Shown in pieces: positions 1 to 7,117 of a stretch of 15,537 bases of DNA. The DNA is from JADZEJ01 sp964426815 (GTDB taxonomy: Bacteria; Patescibacteriota; Patescibacteriia; 2-12-FULL-60-25). The first letter of the stretch is position 1; every line of letters starts with the position of its first letter. The DNA lies in contig CAYRRZ010000023.1 of NCBI GenBank assembly GCA_964426815.1, positions 1-15,537 of the forward strand. Direction: 5' to 3'. Under the pieces are notes generated by a model. The model made no database searches, had not been told where the DNA came from, and saw only the letters and a program-made list of their open reading frames with translations. Position numbers and translations under genes: made by a program.

Positions 1-1137
1 GGGCTTCGAGGGCTTGCGATTGCGCTTGTGGTGTATTTCCATGTGTTCATCAATTTTACGCCGCCGGGACATCAAACCGTGTGGTTGGGAGATGTGGAGA
101 TTCATCCGTATAGCTTGCTGGCGAATGGGTGGGTGGGCGTGAACCTGTTTTTTGTTGATTCAGGTTTTGTGCTCTATCTGCCGTTTGCTTCTGGCGAAAG
201 ACGCATTGCGTCGTGGGACGATGTTCGGCGCTTGTATCTTCGGCGAGCCTGGCGCTTGTTGCCGCTATATTATGCGGTTTTGCTTGGCGGGCTCGTGCTT
301 GCCTGGTCTATCGAACGTTTGGCATATGTGACGCCGACGGAGATCGTGACCTGCCTCGCCTTTTTGTTTCCATTCCAAACTTCGACCTGGGTGCCGAGTA
401 GTAATATGGTGCTATGGTCTTTGGGAGTGGAAGTGTGGTTCAGCTTGCTGTTCCCGCTGTTCGTGCTTGCGATTGCGCGTTATGGGATGTGGCGTTTCGT
501 TGTCGCTGCTTTTATGGTGGCGACGGTGACGCGTACGGTGGCTTATCACACCTCGATCGGAGACGTGGGCTCGCAGTATCTGAATGCTTTGGCAGATTCA
601 TTGCCGGGTCGGATCGATAATTTTGCTTTGGGCATGATGGTGGCCGTTGCCTATCGTCGTGGATACATCGCAAAACTGCGTCCGATGTGGACAGGACTGT
701 GCGCTTTCAGTGGAGCGGTCTTGGTGTGGTATGCCACGAGCCAGTGGGATGACTATCACTTTCTTCGACACGGTTTGTGGACGCCAGTCGTGGGCAATGT
801 GCTGACGAATGGCGGCTGCGCCTTGTTGCTCCTTGGCGTATTGGGTTCGCGTGGTTGGTTGAAGCGAGTCTTTGAAGTTGTGCCACTGCGTTGGGCTGGG
901 ATCGGGTGTTATAGCTTGTACCTGGTTCATGGGGTGCTACTCCCACTTCTCATCGGTCATCGGTTTTCTCTCGGTTATGGTTTGCTATTTGTGATGATGG
1001 TGGTAGGCGTGAGTGCACTGACCTATCGTCTGATCGAAAAGCCGACCATGGATCGTGGGCGACGACCGTTGGTTCCGGCGGATGCGACACCGACGCCTGC
1101 GCCAACGAGCGTGGTTCACATCCGTGTTCATCCGTAG
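1..1137 (+). CDS. Acyltransferase 3 family membrane protein (5' truncated by window edge)
   Basis: Integral-membrane acyltransferase of the acyltransferase-3/OafA type, a family that moves acyl groups onto extracytoplasmic sugars or other envelope molecules. The reading frame is open from base 1. The first visible residues GLRGLAIALVVYFHVF are the family's N-terminal motif, including the conserved His (visible residue 14), so the true start lies only a short way upstream and the internal GTG at 28 is not the start. Further motifs are NLFFVDSGF, the basic loop RRLYLRRAWRLLPLYY and WSLGVEVWFSLLFP, followed by about eight more hydrophobic segments. 378 residues are visible, close to the usual 350-400 of the single-domain form without an SGNH domain. 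The C-terminus ends in a Pro/Thr-rich tail. A strong terminator follows directly. The acceptor cannot be inferred; O-antigen-like or exopolysaccharide acetylation is the family's usual role. Confidence 0.9.
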   Translation, partial: GLRGLAIALVVYFHVFINFTPPGHQTVWLGDVEIHPYSLLANGWVGVNLFFVDSGFVLYLPFASGERRIASWDDVRRLYLRRAWRLLPLYYAVLLGGLVLAWSIERLAYVTPTEIVTCLAFLFPFQTSTWVPSSNMVLWSLGVEVWFSLLFPLFVLAIARYGMWRFVVAAFMVATVTRTVAYHTSIGDVGSQYLNALADSLPGRIDNFALGMMVAVAYRRGYIAKLRPMWTGLCAFSGAVLVWYATSQWDDYHFLRHGLWTPVVGNVLTNGGCALLLLGVLGSRGWLKRVFEVVPLRWAGIGCYSLYLVHGVLLPLLIGHRFSLGYGLLFVMMVVGVSALTYRLIEKPTMDRGRRPLVPADATPTPAPTSVVHIRVHP

Positions 1138-1142
1138 GTATG

Positions 1143-1178
1143 TCCCGTTCTCATCGCGAGAGAACGGGATTTTTTGTT
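1143..1178 (+). terminator. Rho-independent terminator after the acyltransferase gene
   Basis: Perfect 10-bp inverted repeat (1143-1152 with 1160-1169, TCCCGTTCTC/GAGAACGGGA), 7-nt loop, then six T (1170-1175). It begins 6 nt after the acyltransferase stop. On the opposite strand no T-run follows the hairpin, so it mainly serves the plus strand. The convergent xth gene ends inside its T-tract. Confidence 0.9.
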
Positions 1179-1950
1179 AGGAAAGTTTGAGTTCGATTCC
1201 GACTGGGCAATGATCCGATCCGTGAACATTGGGTGAGATCCAGGCTCGTTTGACGTGCTTTTTTAATTCTTCGCTGACAAAGAAGTAGTCTATTCTCCAG
1301 CCGACATTTTTTTCGCGAGAGCGGGTTTTGACGTCCCACCAGGAATAGTGATCGCCGCCAGATTCAAATAAGCGGAAGGTGTCGATATAGCCGTGAGCGA
1401 TGAGTTTACTGACCCAGTCGCGTTCGATTTGCATAAAACCGCTGGTGTTTTCGTTTTGCTTGGGACGGGCAAGATCGATTTCGGTGTGAGCGGTGTTGAT
1501 GTCGCCGCAAACAACAATGGGTTTCTTTTTGCGGAAATTTTCGATCAAGTTGAGAAAATGATCGTAGAATTCCATTTTATAGGCGAGACGTTCTGGACCG
1601 CTGCCCCCGTTTGGAAAATAGACATTGAATAGAAAGAATTTGTCGTATTCGGTCATGACGATGCGGCCTTCACCGTCGAGATTGCCTTTGCCGAAATTGG
1701 TGATGGCAGAAATCGGGGAGATACGGCTATAGGTGACGGTGCCGCTATATCCTTTGCGGATGCCGGAGTTCCAATATGATTCGTAGCCGTCGGGGTGGAG
1801 GATTTTGTCGGTTAATTGTTCGACATGGGCCTTGGTTTCTTGTAAGCACAAAATATCCGGCTTTTCTTGATGGAGCCATTCAAATAGGCCTTTTTTTTCG
1901 GCGGCGCGGATGCCGTTTACATTCCAGGAGATGAGGGTGAGGGAGGACAT
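1177..1950 (-). CDS. xth: Exodeoxyribonuclease III (AP endonuclease, ExoIII family)
   Basis: Base-excision repair nuclease that incises 5' of abasic sites and has 3'-5' exonuclease/phosphodiesterase activity. The 257-residue product has all hallmark residues of the Mg-dependent EEP fold: SWNVNGIR with Asn12, LQETK with Glu38, the YFPN segment with Tyr111, the GDIN motif with Asp150 and Asn152, WRIDYFFVS near 218-226, and the C-terminal GSDHCP with Asp246-His247. Spacing matches the E. coli family member. The start is the ATG at 1950, because MSSLTLISWN is where family homology begins; the frame stays open further upstream but overlaps pyrC with non-homologous sequence. No Shine-Dalgarno is seen. 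A terminator for pyrC lies 11-44 nt upstream of the ATG, so xth probably has its own weak promoter or is read by read-through. Confidence 0.96.
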   Translation of the reverse strand: MSSLTLISWNVNGIRAAEKKGLFEWLHQEKPDILCLQETKAHVEQLTDKILHPDGYESYWNSGIRKGYSGTVTYSRISPISAITNFGKGNLDGEGRIVMTEYDKFFLFNVYFPNGGSGPERLAYKMEFYDHFLNLIENFRKKKPIVVCGDINTAHTEIDLARPKQNENTSGFMQIERDWVSKLIAHGYIDTFRLFESGGDHYSWWDVKTRSREKNVGWRIDYFFVSEELKKHVKRAWISPNVHGSDHCPVGIELKLS

Positions 1951-1960
1951 GGGATATAGA

Positions 1961-1994
1961 GTAAACAAAAACCCGAGGTTTTGGAAACCTCGGG
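1961..1994 (-). terminator. Rho-independent terminator downstream of pyrC
   Basis: Perfect 10-bp stem (1972-1981 with 1985-1994, CCCGAGGTTT/AAACCTCGGG on the minus strand), 3-nt loop, followed on the minus strand by TTTTTGTTT. It sits 7 nt after the pyrC stop and 21 nt before the xth ATG, so it separates pyrD-pyrC from xth. A regulated-attenuator role is possible but nothing specific supports it. Confidence 0.88.
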
Positions 1995-2000
1995 ATGAGT

Positions 2001-3023
2001 TTAGCGGCAGAAAAGGGCGCGCCAGGGGAGGGTTTCCCCGCCTTTGAAGGGCACGACTTCTCCGTAGAGTTCTGGGACGGTCCAGTCTTCGTGGACGAGC
2101 TCGAGCTTTTCGGTATTCGGTTTGAATCCGTAGAAGCGAGCTCCGTGGAGCGAAGTGAAGCCTTCGAGTTTTTCGAGAGCTTGTTTTTCCTCGAAGATTT
2201 TTGCGAGTACGGACATAGCAACCGGAGCATTGAAGATGCCGGCGCAGCAGGTCGCGCACTCTTTGGTGTGCTTGGCATGTGGTGCGGAGTCGGTTCCAAG
2301 AAAGAATTTTTGATTCCCTCTGGTGGCCGCTTGGCGCAATGCCCGTCGATCCGAGAAGCGTTTGGCTTCGGGGAGACAGTGGAGATGCGGTTTGAACATC
2401 CCACGCCGCACATCATTCATGGTGATGACCAGATGATGCGGCGTGATAGTCGCCGCTACATTTGGCCCGGCCATTTCGACATGCCAACGCGCGGCTTCGG
2501 TTGTGATGTGCTCCAGCACGATGCGCAGGTTTGGAAAGTCACGTTCGATGCGAGACAGGATGTCTCGAATGAAGATGGCTTCGGCATCGATGCAGTCGAC
2601 GGTGGGATCGGGTGTTTCTCCGTGGAGGGAGAGCACGAGCCCACAATCTTCCATGGCTTTGAAAACGGGGTACAGCGTTTCGAAATCACGCACCCCATTT
2701 TCAGAATTGGTGGTGACACCGTCGGGATAGAGCTTCCCGGCAATGACTCCGCCGGCCTTGGCCTCGAGAACGATGTCCGCAGTCGTTTGCGGATCGATCT
2801 TGATCGTCATGAGCGGTGTGAAACTCGGCGCGTGCTCCAAGATGTGAGCTTGATAGTTCAAGGCATCTTGTAGATTTCGTATCGGCGGCTTGAGATTGGG
2901 CATGACCAGCGCGCGACCGAAGCGAGGGGTTGCGTGCAAGACAGCTGCCAGCATGGCTCCATCGCGGAGATGAACATGCCAGTCATCAGGCAAGGCGATT
3001 TTGAAAGAAGACGGTGTGCTCAT
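2001..3023 (-). CDS. pyrC: Dihydroorotase, E. coli PyrC type (class II)
   Basis: Third step of de novo pyrimidine synthesis: interconverts N-carbamoyl-L-aspartate and dihydroorotate in the cytoplasm using a binuclear zinc centre. The 340-residue protein matches the homodimeric E. coli-type enzyme (about 348 aa). Metal ligands are visible at a constant offset of five from E. coli numbering: His16 and His18 in DWHVHLRDG, Lys97 (carboxylated bridging lysine) in AGKLYPDG, His134 in SLHGE, His172 in LEHITT, and catalytic Asp245 in GTDSAPH. The start at 3023 is chosen because family homology begins there, a GGAG lies 7 nt upstream (3031-3034), and the ATG overlaps the pyrD stop as ATGA. It is co-transcribed with and translationally coupled to pyrD. 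No missing catalytic residue is seen. Confidence 0.97.
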   Translation of the reverse strand: MSTPSSFKIALPDDWHVHLRDGAMLAAVLHATPRFGRALVMPNLKPPIRNLQDALNYQAHILEHAPSFTPLMTIKIDPQTTADIVLEAKAGGVIAGKLYPDGVTTNSENGVRDFETLYPVFKAMEDCGLVLSLHGETPDPTVDCIDAEAIFIRDILSRIERDFPNLRIVLEHITTEAARWHVEMAGPNVAATITPHHLVITMNDVRRGMFKPHLHCLPEAKRFSDRRALRQAATRGNQKFFLGTDSAPHAKHTKECATCCAGIFNAPVAMSVLAKIFEEKQALEKLEGFTSLHGARFYGFKPNTEKLELVHEDWTVPELYGEVVPFKGGETLPWRALFCR

Positions 3024-4000
3024 GGGCTGACTCCGGTGTGTTCGGGGTGTTGCTTGGTCCAGGCGTGAACAGCGCGAATCGTGCGACCGATATTCCATGG
3101 TCGCAAGAAAGACATGGAGCCGAGCTCGACGGCATTTGCTCCGGCTTTAAGCATGTCGATGGCATCGTTTGGGCAGAGAATACCGCCACAAGCGATGATC
3201 GGTTTTGTGTAACCGCTTTTGCGTGCACCACGGATCCATTCGAGGACCAATGGTTTGAGCGGCTTACCCGAAAGACCTCCGCCTCCAAGATGTGCCAGTG
3301 GGGAGGTCTCACTGCCGAACAGCTTTTTCCAATCGATGCGATTGGGGAGATTTCCCCATGGAATCGTGTTGGAAACGCAGATAGCATCTAGATCGGGATG
3401 CTTGCCGAGGTGGTATGCCGCTTCATGAGGAAGGAGGGCATTGAACTTGGCGATGAGCGGGATGCCGATCCCGCCAGCGATGGTGAGGCTGCGAGTGACT
3501 TCGGTATGCAGTTCTATCAGTTTCAATCCTGCGTTTGGGCAGGAGAAATTGATGGTGAGAGCGATTGGAGCCCTGAATTCTTTTAGGTGCAGTTTGAGTA
3601 GAACGGAGAAGGCTGCCAATTCTTGTTGGCGCTCTTCGGCGTTTTTACCGACTGACATAAAAGAGAGTACGAATGGCTCGGTTCGATCTTGCCAGATTCC
3701 TAGGGCAAGTAGTTTTTCTGCCCCGGGGCCGGACAAACCGACGGCATTCAAAGCGACACCTTCTAGAGGTTTCACGATGATGCACTTTGGTTGACGTTCG
3801 ACAGGTGTGAGGCCGTCTTCATGAAGCGGCATATTGCCAGCTCTGGCTGCAAAGGTTGTGGTCTTTGCTTGGAAGGTTGAGCCTTGGTAGTTGAGGCCAA
3901 AGGGCTTGAGCCATGAATGGAACCACCAACCGTGCCCGTCGAAGTTGCGTGCGCCAGAAGCGCACCAAATTGGTTCGAATTCTGTGTTTCGAAGTCGCAT
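3020..4000 (-). CDS. pyrD: Dihydroorotate dehydrogenase, class 1-like (FMN)
   Basis: Oxidises dihydroorotate to orotate, the fourth step of pyrimidine synthesis. It is an FMN TIM-barrel protein of 326 residues. Motifs are CASG near residue 13, AKTTTF (Lys46, FMN contact), INFSCPN at 150-156 with the catalytic-base Cys154 that marks class 1 enzymes (class 2 uses Ser), Lys185 in the IAKFN strand, SNT at 210-212, GGGLSGKPL at 240-248 and IACGGI at 269-274 for phosphate/FMN binding. No N-terminal membrane helix is present, as expected for class 1. A pyrK electron-transfer subunit is not in the window, so the electron acceptor (fumarate for 1A, NAD via PyrK for 1B) is open. The start at 4000 is supported by a strong AAGGAG (4007-4012). 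The stop TGA overlaps the pyrC ATG, which also shows that UGA is a stop here. The N-terminal 40 residues are divergent. Confidence 0.92.
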   Translation of the reverse strand: MRLRNTEFEPIWCASGARNFDGHGWWFHSWLKPFGLNYQGSTFQAKTTTFAARAGNMPLHEDGLTPVERQPKCIIVKPLEGVALNAVGLSGPGAEKLLALGIWQDRTEPFVLSFMSVGKNAEERQQELAAFSVLLKLHLKEFRAPIALTINFSCPNAGLKLIELHTEVTRSLTIAGGIGIPLIAKFNALLPHEAAYHLGKHPDLDAICVSNTIPWGNLPNRIDWKKLFGSETSPLAHLGGGGLSGKPLKPLVLEWIRGARKSGYTKPIIACGGILCPNDAIDMLKAGANAVELGSMSFLRPWNIGRTIRAVHAWTKQHPEHTGVSP

Positions 4001-4006
4001 GAGGAT

Positions 4007-4012
4007 CTCCTT
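4007..4012 (-). promoter_or_regulatory. Strong Shine-Dalgarno of pyrD
   Basis: AAGGAG on the minus strand, 6 nt before the pyrD ATG. It fixes the start codon and stands out because most neighbouring genes have no recognisable ribosome binding site. Confidence 0.8.
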
Positions 4013-4027
4013 GTAAGGTGCGCGCGC

Positions 4028-4055
4028 ATCTTACTGGATTTATTGTACTTCGCAA
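4028..4055 (-). promoter_or_regulatory. Possible pyrD-pyrC promoter
   Basis: Minus-strand TTGCGA (4050-4055), 16-nt spacer, TAAGAT (4028-4033), which would start transcription about 20 nt upstream of the pyrD ATG. It lies in the 71-bp divergent gap shared with the histidine phosphatase gene. The match to sigma-70 consensus is moderate. Confidence 0.4.
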
Positions 4056-4071
4056 CTTGATGGGTTAGGCT

Positions 4072-4683
4072 ATGGGCATGACGACGATTTACCTGACCCG
4101 ACACGGATTTGTTGATAATCCACGAAATTTATTTTATGGCCCGGAGTTTCCTTTATCAGATGAGGGACAAAAACAGATTTCTTTATTAGCAGGGGATATT
4201 TTAGCCGCAGGTATTCGTCCGAAGACGCTATTCGTTTCTCCTTTTTTGCGAACGCAGCAAACGGCGCATGTTATCGCTTCGACATTGGGAGTGACGGATG
4301 TTCGGACCGATGTCCGCTTACGTGAGTGGGATGTTGGCGGATGGTTTGATCGTCCGATTGTCGAGTTTTATCAGGCGACGGGTTATGATGCTGATCCGCC
4401 GCCAGAACAATTACCTGCTGGAATTGAGTCTCTAGCGGATTTGGGAAAGCGTGTCGCACAAGCCATCCTTGAACTTGCGCAACAATGTCAGGGTGAAATT
4501 GGGATGGTGGTTTCGCATCGGGAGGCTTTAGTAGCAGGCTTGTTGCACTTTCAGGGTAATGGATTCTCTCAAATTCACCGAGTTCCGTTTTATCGTGGCA
4601 TGACTTGGAAGCTTGTGTTTGATGATCAATTTGATCTTGTTGAAGCGAGCCAGGCTTTTGATCGAAGTATTGATACCTGGTAG
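4072..4683 (+). CDS. Histidine phosphatase superfamily protein (phosphoglycerate-mutase-like)
   Basis: Phosphohydrolase or mutase of the branch-1 histidine phosphatase superfamily, which works through a phospho-histidine intermediate. The 203-residue protein shows the complete core: T-R-H-G at 9-12 (nucleophile His11), SPFLRTQQTA with Arg60, LREWDVGGW with Glu85 as likely proton donor, and VVSHREAL with the second catalytic His149. This resembles the CobC/GpmB-like phosphatase group more than true cofactor-dependent mutase, but the substrate cannot be told from sequence. The start is the ATG at 4072 or the second ATG at 4078; the latter gives MTTIYLTRHG, closer to the usual family start. No clear Shine-Dalgarno. 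It is divergent from pyrD, and its stop is 16 bp from the convergent lamin-tail gene with no hairpin between. Confidence 0.9.
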   Translation: MGMTTIYLTRHGFVDNPRNLFYGPEFPLSDEGQKQISLLAGDILAAGIRPKTLFVSPFLRTQQTAHVIASTLGVTDVRTDVRLREWDVGGWFDRPIVEFYQATGYDADPPPEQLPAGIESLADLGKRVAQAILELAQQCQGEIGMVVSHREALVAGLLHFQGNGFSQIHRVPFYRGMTWKLVFDDQFDLVEASQAFDRSIDTW

Positions 4684-4699
4684 GAGAGTGGATGGTGTT

Positions 4700-6976
4700 T
4701 TAGAGTGAAGCGAGTTTTGTTTCAAGGCGTTTTAAGTCTCGATGTCGTTTGAGGCGTTTTGCGCTTTCGGTCACGACAACCATCCCGGCAGCGGCTCCGA
4801 TTGGCATCCAGGTTGGATACTGCGTTTTTGAGCTAGCTCCGTTCAGCAATTCAGATGGCTTTTTTGGCGCATGTTCAAGTAAGACGATGTCTTCATTTTT
4901 TGTTGGAAATAATCTTGGATCTTCGGTGCTTAGATCGAGTAGCCCGTTTATTTGAACACGATCACCCGTGTCTAGACGACTGCCGCGATAGGTAAGTGGT
5001 TGGTTGAGGAAAATATCGGCTTCGATGCCGTCAAAGTCTATGCGTAGTTTTTTATCAGACGCCCGAAGAACCGTTCCGGTTGCTTGGATAAATCCCCAAG
5101 CTTGTTCATTGGTTACGGTTAGAAGATCGGTAGATTTTGGTTGGATGGTTTTTTCTTTTATCTTTTTTTCAATCGTTATTTTATCAGTTGTGGCGACGGT
5201 AATGCGTGGAATGTTTCGATCATCAAATTCTAGTTTTCCGGCAACTGAGAGAAAACTTCCTTGTTCGGGGAGGCGGAATTTTTTTGGGATGTTTACTCGT
5301 AGCCCTCTACCTTCTGGGTTAATTAGAATGAAGGCATGGGATTTAAGGAGGCCGGGTGGATTGGCAACGGTACCAAATAGTTTGACGTGAATTCCGCCTT
5401 CGACGGCTTGGGTAAACATATCTTCGGTCAAGAGATAAATTGGATCAATTTTTTTTGAGCTGGTTGTTTTTGGCTTGGTGACTTTATTTGTTGTTGTTTT
5501 TGTTGCGGGTGGATTTGTTATCTTTGATGTTTCTTTTGTGGACTTTACGTTTGATACAGGTTCTTTTTCAGAAGATTTTTTTATGAGATCTGTTGTTGGC
5601 TTTTTTGATTGATCTTTTTTGGAAAGTGAAATGGTTTTTGCTGTACTTGTTGTTGTTTGTTGTGTGAGGGTTGTTGGGTTTGAACTTGTTGATACGGTTT
5701 GTGTGATAGGGGTATTCGTGATCTCTGAAGTTTGAGTAGTTTGGATTAATTCTGGTTCTGGTAATTCTCGTTGATTTGTAATTCCGGGCGTTGGTTCTCT
5801 TGTGAGTTCCCAATTTCCTTCGCTGTCTGGATAGCGGATATAGCTTTCTCCCTTGGTCGCAGCGTTGTAGGTTGTTGTATCAAGAAGTTGTCCATCTGGT
5901 GCATATAGACTCAGACTGTCTCCCGTATTATTTAATTTTGCACTTGATAATTCGATAAGTAGATGAGTTGAGGTGGTTTGATTGAGTTGGTGTTCATTGG
6001 TGAAGGTAAAGATTGTTCCATTGGAATCATGGAGAGTGCAATCAATCAGAGGGATAGATGTTGCTTTGTCTAAACTTATGATCTCGATCCATTCCTTTCC
6101 ATTTTCTGGTGCTGGCATGAATTCATTTATGCGAAGCATGCCATAGGCTGGTTTGGGAGTTGCGACCGGATTCTGTGTTTGGGGTGAGGTGGTCGAGTTT
6201 GTATCGGTAATAACTTCGGTGTTGATCGTTGAAGTTGCGCTCCCAATCTCAGTGCTCGATGGGGTTATGTTTATAACGGGTGTCGTATTGTCGATGATGA
6301 TTGGACTGGTTGAGCTTGGTGTTTCGTTGACTTGTTCGGTTGGATTTTGTGTTTCTATTTCTGGTTCGGTTTGTTGTTCGGTGCATTGATCGCAAAATCC
6401 AGGTGTTCCGAGATCGGTTATTTCTGAAACAAGGTTGATTGCTGAGGTGGTATTTTTCCAATTTCCATCGGGGAAATTTCGAACCATACTGGTTTTGACG
6501 GGGAGACTGCTACCGGCAGCTGGGGTGGTGCTTGTACCTGTGTCGTCGATGAGCGTATTTGTTTCATCTTGTAGAACCAGATGGAGCGTGGAATTTGATA
6601 AGGCAAGGGTGGTGGTAACGACATTGGGTGTAGCTGTAAGGGTGCTTTTACTGTCATAGGCAGGGTAATTTGAAATGAGATAGGCTCCATGAGCTGGGAT
6701 AACCGCATCTGTAGGAAAAAATATTTTTTTGTCGCCGTCGGCTGCTCCGCTTAGCGACCAGCCTGAAAGGGATTGTTCTTGATCACCTAGATTCCAAATT
6801 TCAACCCACTCGTCGGCTGTTGAGCGAGAAGATCCAGCCCAGGCAATTTCGCCCAGGCGTATGGGCGATGCGGCATGGATTTGTGTAAAACCAAAGAGAA
6901 ATTGATAGGGAGAAAGTAGAAAACAACAAAGGGAAAAAACTCCAAACAACCGCAATGCATGAGTGTGGTATTTCAT
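4700..6976 (-). CDS. Secreted, membrane-anchored protein with two lamin-tail domains and two OB-like domains
   Basis: 758-residue envelope protein. Visible order: signal peptide (about 1-36, hydrophobic core 10-30, cleavage likely after IHAA); lamin-tail domain 1 (about 38-194, with IAWAGSS, DEWVEIWNLG, GWSLSG); Ser/Thr/Asn-rich spacer; lamin-tail domain 2 (about 278-403, LRINEFMPAP, KEWIEI, GNWELTREPTPG); a low-complexity Thr/Ser/Lys linker (about 404-510); two beta-rich segments that look like OB folds (about 511-602, with LFGTVANPPGLL and GKLEF; about 613-702, with ATGTVLRA and VQINGLLD); a short C-terminal hydrophobic helix (about 720-736) and a basic tail, presumably cytoplasmic. The likely state is a surface protein tethered by its C-terminus. 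Lamin-tail domains occur in secreted bacterial proteins, often with nucleases or nucleic-acid-binding modules. No catalytic motif is seen, so adhesion or extracellular DNA binding is inference only. It is divergent from lexA. The start at 6976 is the only one that gives a signal peptide; no Shine-Dalgarno. Confidence 0.85.
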   Translation of the reverse strand: MKYHTHALRLFGVFSLCCFLLSPYQFLFGFTQIHAASPIRLGEIAWAGSSRSTADEWVEIWNLGDQEQSLSGWSLSGAADGDKKIFFPTDAVIPAHGAYLISNYPAYDSKSTLTATPNVVTTTLALSNSTLHLVLQDETNTLIDDTGTSTTPAAGSSLPVKTSMVRNFPDGNWKNTTSAINLVSEITDLGTPGFCDQCTEQQTEPEIETQNPTEQVNETPSSTSPIIIDNTTPVINITPSSTEIGSATSTINTEVITDTNSTTSPQTQNPVATPKPAYGMLRINEFMPAPENGKEWIEIISLDKATSIPLIDCTLHDSNGTIFTFTNEHQLNQTTSTHLLIELSSAKLNNTGDSLSLYAPDGQLLDTTTYNAATKGESYIRYPDSEGNWELTREPTPGITNQRELPEPELIQTTQTSEITNTPITQTVSTSSNPTTLTQQTTTSTAKTISLSKKDQSKKPTTDLIKKSSEKEPVSNVKSTKETSKITNPPATKTTTNKVTKPKTTSSKKIDPIYLLTEDMFTQAVEGGIHVKLFGTVANPPGLLKSHAFILINPEGRGLRVNIPKKFRLPEQGSFLSVAGKLEFDDRNIPRITVATTDKITIEKKIKEKTIQPKSTDLLTVTNEQAWGFIQATGTVLRASDKKLRIDFDGIEADIFLNQPLTYRGSRLDTGDRVQINGLLDLSTEDPRLFPTKNEDIVLLEHAPKKPSELLNGASSKTQYPTWMPIGAAAGMVVVTESAKRLKRHRDLKRLETKLASL

Positions 6977-7018
6977 AATTTTGGTGATGGATTAACGAGG
7001 TAACGGCGCGTCGTCCTC

Positions 7019-7053
7019 TTTATACAGCTGCCGGGTTTTTGAATGGGTGTCAA
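7019..7053 (-). promoter_or_regulatory. Possible promoter of the lamin-tail gene
   Basis: The minus strand carries a perfect TTGACA (7048-7053) and a TATAAA (7019-7024), but they are 23 nt apart, longer than the usual 16-18. TATAAA alone is about 43 nt upstream of the ATG. Weak evidence; the -10 is the more believable half. Confidence 0.3.
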
Positions 7054-7067
7054 GGATTGCGAGGTAT

Positions 7068-7096
7068 TTGACAAGGTTGTTTTTATGTTCTATTTT
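7068..7096 (+). promoter_or_regulatory. lexA promoter
   Basis: Perfect -35 TTGACA (7068-7073), 17-nt spacer, -10 TATTTT (7091-7096). Predicted transcription start is near 7103, giving a leader of about 15 nt before the lexA ATG. The -10 is embedded in the GTTC direct repeat described separately. Confidence 0.7.
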
Positions 7097-7101
7097 TGTT
7101 C
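7087..7101 (+). promoter_or_regulatory. Candidate LexA operator, GTTC-N7-GTTC
   Basis: GTTC at 7087-7090 and GTTC at 7098-7101 are separated by seven bases and lie within a longer direct repeat TGTTCTAT (7086-7093 and 7097-7104) with an 11-bp, one-helical-turn period. This is the spacing of the LexA box known from Alphaproteobacteria, and it covers the -10 of the lexA promoter, the expected position for autorepression. Neither the Gram-positive GAAC-N4-GTTC nor the E. coli CTG-N10-CAG box is seen there. Confidence 0.55.
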
Positions 7102-7117
7102 TATAGGTAAAAAATAT

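Noticed and set aside
1951..2259. N-terminal extension of the exonuclease III frame
   Set aside because: The extra 103 residues are Arg-rich, overlap pyrC out of frame and cross the pyrC terminator; family homology starts at the ATG at 1950.
1995..2873. 292-codon plus-strand open frame opposite pyrC
   Set aside because: It lies antisense to a gene with every catalytic residue intact, and its translation has no family features. It reflects codon bias of the real gene.
6351..6382. GTTC repeats inside the lamin-tail gene
   Set aside because: The spacing is eight bases, not seven, and they lie within low-complexity coding sequence, far from any promoter.
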